From contig NC_012862.1 of assembly GCF_000026945.1 (NCBI RefSeq), positions 674,501 through 738,500 of the forward strand: DNA of 64,000 nt, written 5' to 3'. The position numbers were made by a program, and so were the translations under genes. Below the pieces are notes generated by a model. That model was not told where the DNA came from and ran no database searches. It was given only the letters and a program-made list of their open reading frames with translations. Shown here in pieces: positions 29,259 through 39,318 of the stretch. How positions within the stretch are numbered: the stretch's first letter is position 1; the number at the start of each line of letters is the position of its first letter. This stretch comes from Candida dubliniensis CD36. Its lineage: Eukaryota > Ascomycota > Pichiomycetes > Serinales > Debaryomycetaceae.

Positions 29259-30509
29259 ATGAAGTCACTTACACTTTTAGGATTGCTTCCATTAACGTTG
29301 GCAAGAACTTTTCATATAGCCACTAATCAGAATGTCGCATGTTTAGAAATCAAAGCACCCACAAATATTTCATTAACCAAGACAATTGGTACAGCAAGCG
29401 GAGAAAATCCGCCAGTGTTGATATTCAACTATGATGAGAAACTTCTTTTGCCAATACCTAATTTTGATTATTTGGTGACTGATGGTAAAATCGACGATTA
29501 TTTCACTGAGCAAGGATTTACATTTGCCAAAGGATTCATTGGATCTTCCTACAATGACATTTTGATTGACAAATTATCATACGATGTTACAAGTCCAGGA
29601 ACTTATTGTATATACTCTCCTTTAATTGATGGCTACGAATATCGTGTTGATGTTGACGAATCAAGAATCCAATTTGATAACGTTGTTTTCTGTGTTGTTA
29701 ATATAATTGTCAATTTATTCTATAATCAATTTTTCAGTCGTCAAAACAAAGTGCTATTCAAGCTAATTGGTAAATTTGAATTAATAAAAGCTGGTATATT
29801 TGCTGTTTCTTTATTACTTTCGTTGAGATTTAACATTATAAACTATACAGAGGATATTGTGTCTGCAGTTGATGATGTATTTACTATGGTATTTTTGATG
29901 GGATATGGGACACTTTATTCAAGTTACAAAGACCAGGATCTTAAAAAAATTGCTATTGTTACTGCATTTACCGTTACCCCAGCCATTACCTCTCGTTTTT
30001 TTGATTTAAAACTGGATGTTACAAATTTGGTTATCAATAACGAATACTATAATGTTGTTGATGGTGTCTTAGGGTCAGGGAAATTTGATGGGTTGAGTGT
30101 AGTACAAAGAATAATAAGAGACGTCAAGATTCACAGATTCAGTGCTGCAGTGGCCACATTATTCGGGGTTAGCAAAATTATTAAATTTGCCATGTACATA
30201 TCTACAATCAGGCAAACGTTGAGCAAATTGACCCCTGGTGGAACTAAATCTGGATACCTTTATTCAGTTATATTGTGGTTATTTGTTTATCCATTTGCCA
30301 GCTTTGCCTTTTATCCTGATTTGGTATACAATTACTACTTGGTTACCGACTATGCTCTGGTACTAAAACAATTTTTGCTTGAGAGTGTCAGAGACAAATA
30401 TATTGTGTTAATGGCAGATGAATGCCATTGGGTTCTTTTCTTTTTGATTTGGTTTATTGGTAATAAAGGTTTGACAATAGAGACCATTAGCCTGAAGAAA
30501 GATGAATAA
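29259..30509 (+). CDS. Orphan secretory-pathway membrane protein
   Basis: 416 residues. A signal peptide (MKSLTLLGLLPLTLA) is followed by a lumenal or extracellular domain of about 130 residues with two Cys and N-glycosylation sequons (NIS), then several hydrophobic helices from about residue 145 to the C-terminus, ending with a short charged tail (SLKKDE). The outline, a lumenal domain plus about seven helices, is like GOST-type proteins (Ptm1 family), but I cannot see diagnostic motifs, so no function is assigned. It follows the transporter in the same direction (212 bp apart). Confidence 0.75.
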   Translation: MKSLTLLGLLPLTLARTFHIATNQNVACLEIKAPTNISLTKTIGTASGENPPVLIFNYDEKLLLPIPNFDYLVTDGKIDDYFTEQGFTFAKGFIGSSYNDILIDKLSYDVTSPGTYCIYSPLIDGYEYRVDVDESRIQFDNVVFCVVNIIVNLFYNQFFSRQNKVLFKLIGKFELIKAGIFAVSLLLSLRFNIINYTEDIVSAVDDVFTMVFLMGYGTLYSSYKDQDLKKIAIVTAFTVTPAITSRFFDLKLDVTNLVINNEYYNVVDGVLGSGKFDGLSVVQRIIRDVKIHRFSAAVATLFGVSKIIKFAMYISTIRQTLSKLTPGGTKSGYLYSVILWLFVYPFASFAFYPDLVYNYYLVTDYALVLKQFLLESVRDKYIVLMADECHWVLFFLIWFIGNKGLTIETISLKKDE

Positions 30510-30888
30510 ATTCAGTAATAGCAAAATGGTTGTATTATGTTATACATAGCGTGTCAATTATTGTAGTGCAATTGTAAAGATAGAAAACAAAAAGGAGCGA
30601 AAAATAAAAAAACACCAAAATGCACATAAACAAAAAGTAAACAAATACCAAAAACAACATTTCTTCTCCAACTACAGATCTCTTGTCATACATTAAACAA
30701 CCATTAGCCTTCCCCTTCAGTTGGGCCCAAAAAGACAACAACTAAAAGTAACTCATATCTTTTTTTTTATACCCATAAACTGACTATTGTTGTTATTTAG
30801 TATTTGAGAATTTTTTCGTTTATAGTCTGTTTCATTCTTGTTTCAACAATTGACAACACCATCATATAACAAGAACTTGAGTTTGAAA
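30510..30888. other. Intergenic: promoter of the CIK1-like gene
   Basis: 379 bp with short A and T tracts. It includes an in-frame TTG-started extension upstream of the CIK1-like ATG that I do not consider coding. Confidence 0.6.
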
Positions 30889-32727
30889 ATGAAATCATCA
30901 AAAGAGCAAACAAGATCAAAACGACCACTTTCTGAGATATCTCCTAATTTAAGACGAGATCCATCCAAAAAGCGAAGAGATTCATTAGGTTTTGATATGG
31001 CAAGTATTCCCCTGAGTTCTATAAAATCTTTCCCATCAAGAATCCCGCCTCCAACTGCATCAAAGTCAGCTGCTATAGCATCAGTTTCTTCCACTTCTTC
31101 TTCTTCTTTTTCTTCTTCTTCTTCGTCAGTTTTGTCTTCAGCATCAATTCCCCAAGGTATTTTATCTATTCAGGAAAGATTAAGACGGAAAGCAGGTGTC
31201 AATGATAATAATGGACAATCATCATCGACTCTTGTTGCCAGGTCCCAACCAGGTGTTTTTAGATCTAATGAACTCCAAGAAGAATATTACTCATTAAATG
31301 AATTATATAAACAGCAAGCTAGTCTGTATGAAAAATTGGAGATTGATTTAGGAAAACTAAAAGAGATTTATAAAAATTACTATTATAAAATTGATTTAAT
31401 TAATGATTTAATCAACCAAAAGCAAAGTGAGTTTGAGATATTGGAACATGATATTATAAATGATGTTGAACAAGAAGAAAAGTTGACATATTCGAAATTG
31501 CACGAAAACAAAATAAAACTAGATGGGCAGTTTAAAGAATTGGAGTTTGAAATGTTAAATCAATTGGAAGATGCCAAACAATTTGATTATAAGGAATTAT
31601 TGACCAAAATTGATAATTTGAAAACAGAAAAAGAGACAGTAATGTCTGAGTATGAAAAAGCGATGGATAAAGTGGATTGCAAGTTGACAGCCGAAAAGGA
31701 ACAATTCAGTAAAGATTTGGAAGACAAGCTTCATCCATTAAAGAAAAATAAACAATTGATAAATGATCAATTGATTAATAAAAAAGATGAGTTGACTAAG
31801 CTTGAAATAGAATACAATGAGCTTAAAGATCAACTTGCCCAAAGAAATGATTCTATAGACACTATTAGACATGAGATTGCTAACATCGAACAAGAGATGA
31901 ATAATTATCAAACAACTAAGAAAGAGTTGGAATTAAAAGTATCAGAAGCTGAATTGGAATTGCATGAAGCCATAGCAAAAGATAAACAGGAACAAAAAGA
32001 ATATGACAATGTTTATTCTGAATATTCAATGCTACATTCGAAAATCGCTAAGCATGATGAACATCGACGAATATTGGAGAATTCAATTATGAACATACAA
32101 GGAAAATTTAGAGTTTATTCCGTTGGTGAAGGCCATGACACATGTAATAAACGTTTTTCTAAAGATACTCCATCTTCATTTATCATTGATGAATTTCAAT
32201 GTTTAGTGCAATCAACACTAAAAGGTCGCAATGTATCCATCATAAATAATTATCTTCCTGGATCACAAATTGTCATCGATTCGTATAAGACTATTCAAAG
32301 ACAACAGAAATATATTTACCAGTGTATATCGATTAAAAATAGTGCTGGAAATACTGAAGTCTGCGATTTGTTGAATTCGAATGCCCAAGTAGACACCTTA
32401 TTCCAGCACCAACAAATGGTCATTGATGATTTCGACCAATTTAAACATATTGTCGAAAAAATCGATTCCACATTATCTCAAGAAACTGCTATTCATATAA
32501 TTTCAACCGATACGTCAAAATTAATGATCGTTGATTGCTCAAGAATTGATCAAGACCAACAAGAGAAGATTCTTGAAAAATTCAAATCCAAGAGTTCGCT
32601 TGGCTTTTTCGAAAAATTGCTAACTTGGATATACCATCATTGTTCTACACTATTTTTATACGAACCAAAAACTTCTCAATCAAATAGTCTACTAAAATTT
32701 ATCAATTCTATAGATTCGCATATTTAG
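30889..32727 (+). CDS. CIK1: Cik1/Vik1-like kinesin-14 accessory subunit
   Basis: 612 residues from the ATG at 30889. The basic, Ser-rich N-terminus (about 1-110, with KRPLSEISPN and a Ser tract) is followed by a long coiled coil (about 115-395) and a C-terminal globular domain of about 210 residues. The junction IQGKFRVYSV resembles the kinesin-14 neck (LKGNIRVYCRVRP), but no P-loop or switch motifs follow. This is the arrangement of Cik1 and Vik1, non-catalytic partners that target Kar3 to microtubules in mitosis and karyogamy. It could equally be called VIK1; Candida appears to have one such subunit as I recall. Its 3' end is 39 bp from that of HFI1. Confidence 0.75.
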   Translation: MKSSKEQTRSKRPLSEISPNLRRDPSKKRRDSLGFDMASIPLSSIKSFPSRIPPPTASKSAAIASVSSTSSSSFSSSSSSVLSSASIPQGILSIQERLRRKAGVNDNNGQSSSTLVARSQPGVFRSNELQEEYYSLNELYKQQASLYEKLEIDLGKLKEIYKNYYYKIDLINDLINQKQSEFEILEHDIINDVEQEEKLTYSKLHENKIKLDGQFKELEFEMLNQLEDAKQFDYKELLTKIDNLKTEKETVMSEYEKAMDKVDCKLTAEKEQFSKDLEDKLHPLKKNKQLINDQLINKKDELTKLEIEYNELKDQLAQRNDSIDTIRHEIANIEQEMNNYQTTKKELELKVSEAELELHEAIAKDKQEQKEYDNVYSEYSMLHSKIAKHDEHRRILENSIMNIQGKFRVYSVGEGHDTCNKRFSKDTPSSFIIDEFQCLVQSTLKGRNVSIINNYLPGSQIVIDSYKTIQRQQKYIYQCISIKNSAGNTEVCDLLNSNAQVDTLFQHQQMVIDDFDQFKHIVEKIDSTLSQETAIHIISTDTSKLMIVDCSRIDQDQQEKILEKFKSKSSLGFFEKLLTWIYHHCSTLFLYEPKTSQSNSLLKFINSIDSHI

Positions 32728-32766
32728 TCAAGAAAATAAAAATACAATTAAAAAGTCTTCATAATG

Positions 32767-34233
32767 TTACATAGTTGACACTAAATCATGTAATACCCAT
32801 TTTAGTTCATCAGTGGTCCCAATATGAGCATCTGGTCTTAGAATTGGTGTAGAAGCTGGTGCTGGTGCTGATACTTGTGTTTGTGTTTGTGCTGGTGCTG
32901 GTGCTGGTGCTTGTGAAGGTGTTGAAGCAGGGGTTTGCAAAGGTTGGTTTGTGTCTGTCTTTTCTGATACCGCAGTCGAATCTGTTTTGTGTTTTGATGT
33001 AGAATTAGTTGCACCACCAGTAGCACCACTTGTGCTATTTGTGTTATTACTTGTATTGGTAGCCCCTGTGGATGCATTATTAGAAGTAGTTGTATGACGC
33101 TCTTTTGCAAAGTACTCCTGATTTATTGGTGGCAAGTCATAATCTAATCCATCACCAATCATGTCATCATTCTCAAGCATAACGTTAGATAATCTCAATT
33201 TAGGACCCGACGATTCAACTAAATGAGGATACATTTCTAATGTGTCATGCAAATCTTCAATACACAAAGTGATATCTTTACTTGATGGTAATCCATCGTC
33301 ATTACCGGTAGTGTTATTAGCTTCTCCATTGGATTTCACATAAGGGATATAATTATCATTGGTATACTTGTTCATCCGATATTTAGCAACATCAATGGCC
33401 GTTTCAATAATATTCTTTAAATGAGATTCCAAACCCAATAGTATCACTTCCATCACCCCGGAGTTCAATCCTCCAGTTAGTCCATGTTCTCTCATTATCA
33501 TTAACACCATTCTTGACAAATTATCATAATCGGGAATTTCGTAATTTTCAGTTGCAATTGGTGTATTTATCCCATTCAACACATCCTGCTGCCATTGGAC
33601 CAAATTATTGACTTGTAATTGTTGTTGCTCTTTATCCTGAATCATGGGAATCTTGGGTAAAATAGCGTGTCTAGTCAATATAATATCGGTGGCAATTTTA
33701 CCCTTTTTACCACTATCTCGAGATATGTCAATTATTCTCTTACGTTCTTTTACTGGTAATCCCATGATCACCGATTTGAACCTTTCAAATTGATTGTTTT
33801 TACTTTTAGTAACTTTGCCCGCTTTCTTATTCCAGAAACCGGCAAACTCATTTGATAAATCTGACGAGTTGTCTTTTAAACTATTGGCAAAATTCAACAA
33901 TAGCAACTTGTTATGATATTTTAATAAATTCTTCCCCTTTAATATTGGTGTTATCGTTGATATCAACTCAACACGCGACAATTTCCCTATCAAAAACAAA
34001 CTCAAAGTCTCATGATACTTTTCCCAATTCTTGCCTAATTTATTTTGAAATTCTCTTATCAATCGCTCTAATTCTAACCGTTTATAACTTTTTACTTTCT
34101 TTGGCGAACCATTCGTGAGGTGAGAGTTCGCTGACATGCCATGGGCATGGTGTGGTGGTTTAAGGGCAGTGGATCCATTTTTCAAAGGATTGATTGTAGT
34201 TGTAGAAGAACCATCGGCGATTTGAGATGTCAT
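32767..34233 (-). CDS. HFI1: SAGA coactivator subunit Hfi1/Ada1
   Basis: 488 residues. The N-terminal half has the SAGA-Tad1/Ada1 region: LERLIREFQNKLGKNWEKYH, LFLIGKLSRVELISTITPIL, and later LMIMREHGLTGG with GVMEVILLGLESHLKNIIETA, the histone-fold part that pairs with Taf12. The C-terminal third is low-complexity (Asn/Thr/Ser, then PAPAPAQTQTQ) before a conserved end (ELKWVLHDLVS). Hfi1 is a structural subunit of the SAGA histone acetyltransferase complex in the nucleus. S. cerevisiae Hfi1 is 488 residues as well. Confidence 0.9.
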   Translation of the reverse strand: MTSQIADGSSTTTINPLKNGSTALKPPHHAHGMSANSHLTNGSPKKVKSYKRLELERLIREFQNKLGKNWEKYHETLSLFLIGKLSRVELISTITPILKGKNLLKYHNKLLLLNFANSLKDNSSDLSNEFAGFWNKKAGKVTKSKNNQFERFKSVIMGLPVKERKRIIDISRDSGKKGKIATDIILTRHAILPKIPMIQDKEQQQLQVNNLVQWQQDVLNGINTPIATENYEIPDYDNLSRMVLMIMREHGLTGGLNSGVMEVILLGLESHLKNIIETAIDVAKYRMNKYTNDNYIPYVKSNGEANNTTGNDDGLPSSKDITLCIEDLHDTLEMYPHLVESSGPKLRLSNVMLENDDMIGDGLDYDLPPINQEYFAKERHTTTSNNASTGATNTSNNTNSTSGATGGATNSTSKHKTDSTAVSEKTDTNQPLQTPASTPSQAPAPAPAQTQTQVSAPAPASTPILRPDAHIGTTDELKWVLHDLVSTM

Positions 34234-34796
34234 AACAATAATTCAACAGTTGCTTGCAAAAAAAAAAAAATAGGCGTTAATGGAGAAAGTTGATATAGAA
34301 ATTGATTTGATTTGGCAAGTTTGACAAGATAAATTAATGTATGGAAAAAAAAAAAAAAAGAAAAAATACAGTGCGTTTTAATTGAAATAAAGTTTTGAAG
34401 TGTGGTTGTAGGATATATCAGGGGTATATCTAACAAATATATTATGTTTGGATGAAGATGAGTAAATACTGGCAATTTTAAAAATGATGTAATGATTGAT
34501 TGATGGATACGTTGATTGATCGATTGATTGAAGGATAAGTAAAACTCTGGATAATTGGAATTTGCGTCGGTTTACACTTTTTTTTTTTTTTTCTCGTTGT
34601 ATTTTTTTTTTCTGGAGAGATCGTTTGGTCTATAGATTTCATAAATGTTCTCTCGGTTGATTATCTTTTCACTGTAAATTGTGATAACGATAGAATAAAA
34701 ATACATTGAAAGAAAGGAGCATCTTGGTATGGCCAACTATTTAACAAACATAATTGACATGACTAAGATACAACAATTAAAAAAAAAAAAAGGAGT

Positions 34797-34812
34797 AGCA
34801 TTTTAAAATGCT
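34797..34812. repeat. 16-bp perfect palindrome
   Basis: AGCATTTTAAAATGCT. The arms extend outwards (GGAG left, CC right) if a TA bulge is allowed. It could form a small cruciform or bind a dimeric factor; it is not followed by a T-run. Confidence 0.5.
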
Positions 34813-35370
34813 CCGTTGATCTAGTGTTATCTGAACACTCATTTATATACCAAATCGTATTGAAGTTAGTAGAGTTTTTAAAAACTGTATAGATATTGAG
34901 TGCATGCACGACCTTTTTCACTTTGCTTTTACCTGGACGCTTTGCATCGTTTATTTTTGATAGAGTTATTCCAGTTAATTCAGTAGTTGATTCGTTTTAA
35001 TTAATGTTTCTCTGGTCTTCGATAGATTGCTATATTATACAATTACTTATAAGGGAAATCACTTTGTGGTCTCCATATATAATGAAAGAAACAACACAAA
35101 TAACAAAGAAGATAAAAGAATTTCTAAAAGTCGGGCCGACTCTATTAGCCTTTAATTTTTTTTTTTTGTTGTCCCCCATAATGGCCATACTAATTTAATC
35201 ACGGTGTATTAAGATCCATTTACCAAACCCATACATATTACTTTAAAGAATAAAGTTATTTATATAATTCTATAAAAAGAAACAATAATCCGAAAATTGA
35301 TTTAAAGTATTTTTCCATATGAAAAAGAACACATCACCAAATTACAACAACAACAACAAGACGAAAAATT

Positions 35371-35483
35371 CCGGGACGTAGTCAAGAAAACGTTATTAAG
35401 TCCGTATTAATAATAAAACTCGGCTTTACGGCGGTAATTCCGTATAGAGATGCGTGGTCCGAGTAATAGCAACAATAATACCG
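35371..35483. promoter_or_regulatory. Dense CGG/CCG cluster upstream of the SNG1-like gene
   Basis: Eight CGG or CCG triplets in 113 bp (at 35371, 35402, 35421, 35429, 35432, 35440, 35459, 35481), including an inverted CGG-N5-CCG at 35432-35442 and ACTCGG...CCGAGT half-sites. The cluster lies 144-256 bp before the ATG in AT-rich DNA. Zinc-cluster regulators bind such arrays; the factor is not identified. Confidence 0.45.
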
Positions 35484-35626
35484 AGTGTTTACAATACTAA
35501 AAACAAAAATTATTCGTGCGAAAAAAGAATAAAAAAATAAAAATATATAATAAATGATGAATTTCTCCGTAAGCATTCCTTAGTCTAGTTTTCTTTACCC
35601 TTATTAGCAATACACTTGAATTTCAA

Positions 35627-37162
35627 ATGTCTCACAATGATTCAAATCTGAATTCAAACCCCAGTTCAAATCCAATCTCTAATCATATGTCAAAGCCATC
35701 TGATATAGGCAGGTCAAGCAACGACAGTGGGTCCGAAGAATCAATACAACATTTCACATTAACTCAACTCGAACCACGGGATAATGAAGAGGATGTGGAA
35801 ATGGGTGAGCCAATATCCCGTCAATCCACATTTCTTGAAAGAGTGCAATCTCGATACTCATTCTTCCATGAGAATTTGCGAGCTCAAAGAAAAGAATTGT
35901 CCATGAAGTACCTTACAATTTATCTAGTAATGGCCATTGGTTGCTTAGGGGTCTTTTCCATATATTGGGGTTCAATGTATCAACGAGAAACTCGAATTAA
36001 AAACTTGAAAATGTTGGTGGTTTTAGAAGATGAAGAAATTGATGGCATCCCTCCGCTTTTTGGCAATCAGCTTCGCGATTTATTAGCTACCCCAACTGCC
36101 AAAACCATTGGTGATTGGAAAATATATAACACAAGCGAATTTGAAACTATTGCGTCACAACACAACAACACTGTAAATGAAGAGGTCATTCGTCAAATTC
36201 ATCATCAGCATTATTGGGCGTCAATATATGTCAAGCAGAATTCATCCTACAATATATATAACGCATTGGCCAATGGCAACCAGTACAATGTCAGTGATTC
36301 TGTATATTGTTATTATGAAACTGGGAGACATCTAACTAGTGTTGGCCCGTATGTGGTGGCATCTATAGATTCAATTCAAACAATGTGGTTGGATCAAAAC
36401 CTGGTGATGAGAGACCTTGTGCGAATTGGCAATATAACCCTTGACAATGAAAACTCAGTTGCCGTGGCCACTACGGCCTTGGCCTTTCAAATAATTGATA
36501 TGAGACCATCTACTAGTGGAGTGTTAGTTGCGGCTTTACAAATTGGTCTTCTTTATCTTGTTATTGTTAGTTTTTTCAGTTTCAATTTTTTTGTTGATAT
36601 ACACCGATCAGTGGCACTAATGGTGAAGCAAAGAAACTTTTTACTTTATCGGGTTTTTGCATCGATCATGTCGTATTTTGTTATCAGTTTAATGTTTGGC
36701 TTGGTTACCTTGGCATTTCAAGTTGATTTTGCTGTTACCTTTGGTAAGTCGGGCTTCCTAGTTTACTGGATGGTAACTTTTTTAACTATGTGGAGTGTTG
36801 GATTGGCGAATGAGTTGGCCGCTATGCTCATATTAACTGTCTATCCTCCAATGGTCGGATTTTGGTTGATATTCTGGGTGATTATAAATATTACTCCCAC
36901 ATTTACACCAATTGCTTTATTGCCTGAATTCTATCGCTATGGTTATGCCATGCCATTACATAATGCTTTTGAAATCTATTCTGTTATTTTTTTCAACACC
37001 TATAAGGGATTAATAGGGAGAAGCATTGGGATTATAATTGCCTGGGTGGTGTTTCTAACATTAATGGCACCAATAGTGGTAGTCTACTTTGGTAGCACTA
37101 TGAGCAAGAAAGCTGCTGCTGCCGCTGCTGCCACTGCTGCTAAAAAGGAAAAGTCAAAATAA
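35627..37162 (+). CDS. SNG1-family (DUF3533) membrane protein, drug resistance
   Basis: 511 residues. A hydrophilic N-terminus (about 1-95, Ser/Asn-rich) leads to a first helix (YLTIYLVMAIGCLGVFSIYWG), a large extracytosolic loop with several NxS/T sequons, and about five helices in the C-terminal half. The tail is an Ala/Lys run. This is the topology of S. cerevisiae Sng1, which gives resistance to nitrosoguanidine; C. albicans has several SNG paralogues. An in-frame CTG at 36401-36403 (codon 259) should be Ser in this clade. The upstream CGG cluster suggests control by a zinc-cluster drug-response regulator (inference). Confidence 0.82.
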   Translation: MSHNDSNLNSNPSSNPISNHMSKPSDIGRSSNDSGSEESIQHFTLTQLEPRDNEEDVEMGEPISRQSTFLERVQSRYSFFHENLRAQRKELSMKYLTIYLVMAIGCLGVFSIYWGSMYQRETRIKNLKMLVVLEDEEIDGIPPLFGNQLRDLLATPTAKTIGDWKIYNTSEFETIASQHNNTVNEEVIRQIHHQHYWASIYVKQNSSYNIYNALANGNQYNVSDSVYCYYETGRHLTSVGPYVVASIDSIQTMWLDQNLVMRDLVRIGNITLDNENSVAVATTALAFQIIDMRPSTSGVLVAALQIGLLYLVIVSFFSFNFFVDIHRSVALMVKQRNFLLYRVFASIMSYFVISLMFGLVTLAFQVDFAVTFGKSGFLVYWMVTFLTMWSVGLANELAAMLILTVYPPMVGFWLIFWVIINITPTFTPIALLPEFYRYGYAMPLHNAFEIYSVIFFNTYKGLIGRSIGIIIAWVVFLTLMAPIVVVYFGSTMSKKAAAAAAATAAKKEKSK

Positions 37163-37742
37163 TTTGATTTGAATATTTTGAAACTTCTGTATAGGTGTAT
37201 ATCTTGTACTAATGTAATCATTGAACTATTGTATTATTGACTTTTGATTTGTCGTGAAAAGAAAATTCGAGATGCTAAGGCAAATAGTAATTAGGTGTAT
37301 ACTGAAGTCATGTGATGGGAGAGTCTAAGATGTTTTATACCTAGAAGTCGAAAGTTCCCACGACAGACTGATTGAGAATCTTTACCAAATCTTATGTGCT
37401 GTTTGACTTTTCTTTGGTTTGAAAACAAATTAAAACAATAAATATATCGTCACAAGTTAATTGTCAAATACATGAAAGTAGACACTTATCAATAGCCAAT
37501 GAATGCTCAATAATTGAGAAGAGAGACACAAAATTGCACAACAATGGTACTTTTGCAAATAATCAACCGTTTTTATTTTGTTCTTACTGAATACTTTGTT
37601 TAACCTCTAATTGCAACCCATCTTATTCGACATCTAAAGCCGTTGAACAGAATAGTATCTACAATTTCTTGAATTTCAAGGAATCTCTCTATTTTAGTAT
37701 AAAAGTTTTATACAAGTCTATAGTTTGGGTAAATAAATAGTT
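37163..37742. other. Convergent 3' region
   Basis: 580 bp between the ends of the SNG1-like gene and the hydrolase gene. AT-rich, with no structure that I can support. Confidence 0.6.
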
Positions 37743-39263
37743 TCAGTTACAATTGTTAGCTTTGGTAGCATCTTCCACAACAATTTCAAATATTTTTTGA
37801 TTAGTATCAAAGGGATTGTCAATGTAAAGATTGTGACCACCTTCGCTGATTTCGTAATATCTAGCCTCAACTTTATTCTCATTCAACAAATTCGCCAATT
37901 TTTCACCAGCTTCTGAATTCATAAAATCAAATTGCCCATACATTATATGAACTTTGAACTTTAATCGTCCAGGGTCTTGTTTCACAGTTTCGTAGAATTT
38001 ATCATACAACGGCCATTTGCTTGTTGTTGCAGGAGTTAATAAATATCTGCTGTAAATGTCGCTGTTTGATCCGTTGGTAATAGAATTGTAGAGATACTCA
38101 ATAATAAGTCGGAGTTCTTTTTTGCTACCATAAACTAAATCATTGCTGTTAGTAAAAATTTCTTGAGGGCCTCCATGTTTATCAATAAGTTTGTTTATTT
38201 TATATAACTTCCCCATCCACATTTTGAAATATAATTGAACCCCCCAAGGCCCCAAAAATGGTAACAATCTAGGCAAATGTGGAAGCTTATAATACCAACT
38301 GAGAAGTTGTTTTTTCGATAGGATAGGAAGGCGGCTTAAGAAATTGTACAGAGTGGGATTGAGCGTCGGCGCCATAATTCTATTTGAAATTGGGTCGGTA
38401 TTTGTGACAGCCTGAACGTGTCTCTCTATACCGACTGGTGATACCAAGACTAGATTTTTTACATTATCAGGGAATTTCACTGAATAGCTCCCACACCAGT
38501 ACCCTCCAAATGAATGACCAACCAAATAGTCAATACTTTCTATTCCATTATTTTTTCGCCAATTATCTATCGCTCGGCAATAAAATTTCTCCATATCTTT
38601 TAAAATTGGAGTAAAATAACTTGTGTATTGTTCAAAATTTTCTGGATCCAATTGGTATCCCTCAATTAATTTGTAGTACTTCCGGTACAACTTTTTTGAG
38701 TCGGTTGGGATTTTATCAATTAGCTTCACAGTGGCAGGAGCAGGAATACGCCAGTAATTTATGGTACCATTATTCACTTTGGGATTTGATGACAATCCAA
38801 ATGTCAAATTATCTAAGAAATGAACATGATAGTTGTATTCGTTATCTTTGAACTTGTTGATTATTTGAAAATTCCGTGCAAAACAACCCAAAGAAGCACC
38901 ATAACCATGGATAAAAACAAGATGCTTTGTTGGTTTTTCTTCATTGTTGATAATCTTGAATCCAACTTCATTGATATAATTGCCCTTGTCATCGATAGTT
39001 GTTTTTTTGAACTCTTTGATTATTCTCTGGTTTTCTTGCAAATGAGAGGGAAGCATAAATTCCACTAACTCTTTCTGCAAATCAGAAAGTCTATTTGGAG
39101 ACAAGGACTTCCACCAGATATCAAGCCCTGCTTTCCATGGCAACTGCTTGAGCAACGACCTATTTGGTTTATAATTTTCAGGAACAACAAAATTGGTCGT
39201 GTTTCTCAAATAAATTGATCGAATGGATATCCTACTTGCTGTTCCTCTTCCAAATACGCCCAT
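37743..39263 (-). CDS. Alpha/beta hydrolase of the CLD1/ICT1/ECM18 (ABHD4/5) family
   Basis: 506 residues. The basic N-terminus (MGVFGRGTASRISIRSIYLR) suits mitochondrial import. The oxyanion region is LVFIHGYGASLG, the nucleophile elbow GHSFGG (Ser251), and near the C-terminus GGHNLYID carries the catalytic His within the HX4D motif of this family's acyltransferases. S. cerevisiae members are Cld1 (cardiolipin deacylase, mitochondria), Ict1 and Ecm18 (lysophospholipid acyltransfer). I cannot say which is the orthologue; a mitochondrial cardiolipin or phosphatidate role is the best guess. Confidence 0.85.
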   Translation of the reverse strand: MGVFGRGTASRISIRSIYLRNTTNFVVPENYKPNRSLLKQLPWKAGLDIWWKSLSPNRLSDLQKELVEFMLPSHLQENQRIIKEFKKTTIDDKGNYINEVGFKIINNEEKPTKHLVFIHGYGASLGCFARNFQIINKFKDNEYNYHVHFLDNLTFGLSSNPKVNNGTINYWRIPAPATVKLIDKIPTDSKKLYRKYYKLIEGYQLDPENFEQYTSYFTPILKDMEKFYCRAIDNWRKNNGIESIDYLVGHSFGGYWCGSYSVKFPDNVKNLVLVSPVGIERHVQAVTNTDPISNRIMAPTLNPTLYNFLSRLPILSKKQLLSWYYKLPHLPRLLPFLGPWGVQLYFKMWMGKLYKINKLIDKHGGPQEIFTNSNDLVYGSKKELRLIIEYLYNSITNGSNSDIYSRYLLTPATTSKWPLYDKFYETVKQDPGRLKFKVHIMYGQFDFMNSEAGEKLANLLNENKVEARYYEISEGGHNLYIDNPFDTNQKIFEIVVEDATKANNCN

Positions 39264-39318
39264 GGCTAAATTTCAAAATTTAAGTGTTATGTGCCACTTT
39301 ACTTTCAAGTTATTATGT

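Larger units (their letters stand above)
34234..35626. other. Divergent promoter region of HFI1 and the SNG1-like gene
   Basis: 1393 bp. It contains an A-tract leader next to HFI1, a GATT-rich repeat (about 34491-34530), T tracts near 34577-34609, a perfect 16-bp palindrome at 34797-34812, a 13-bp inverted repeat around CGGGCCG at 35129-35141, and a dense CGG/CCG cluster at 35371-35483. No gene found. Confidence 0.7.
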
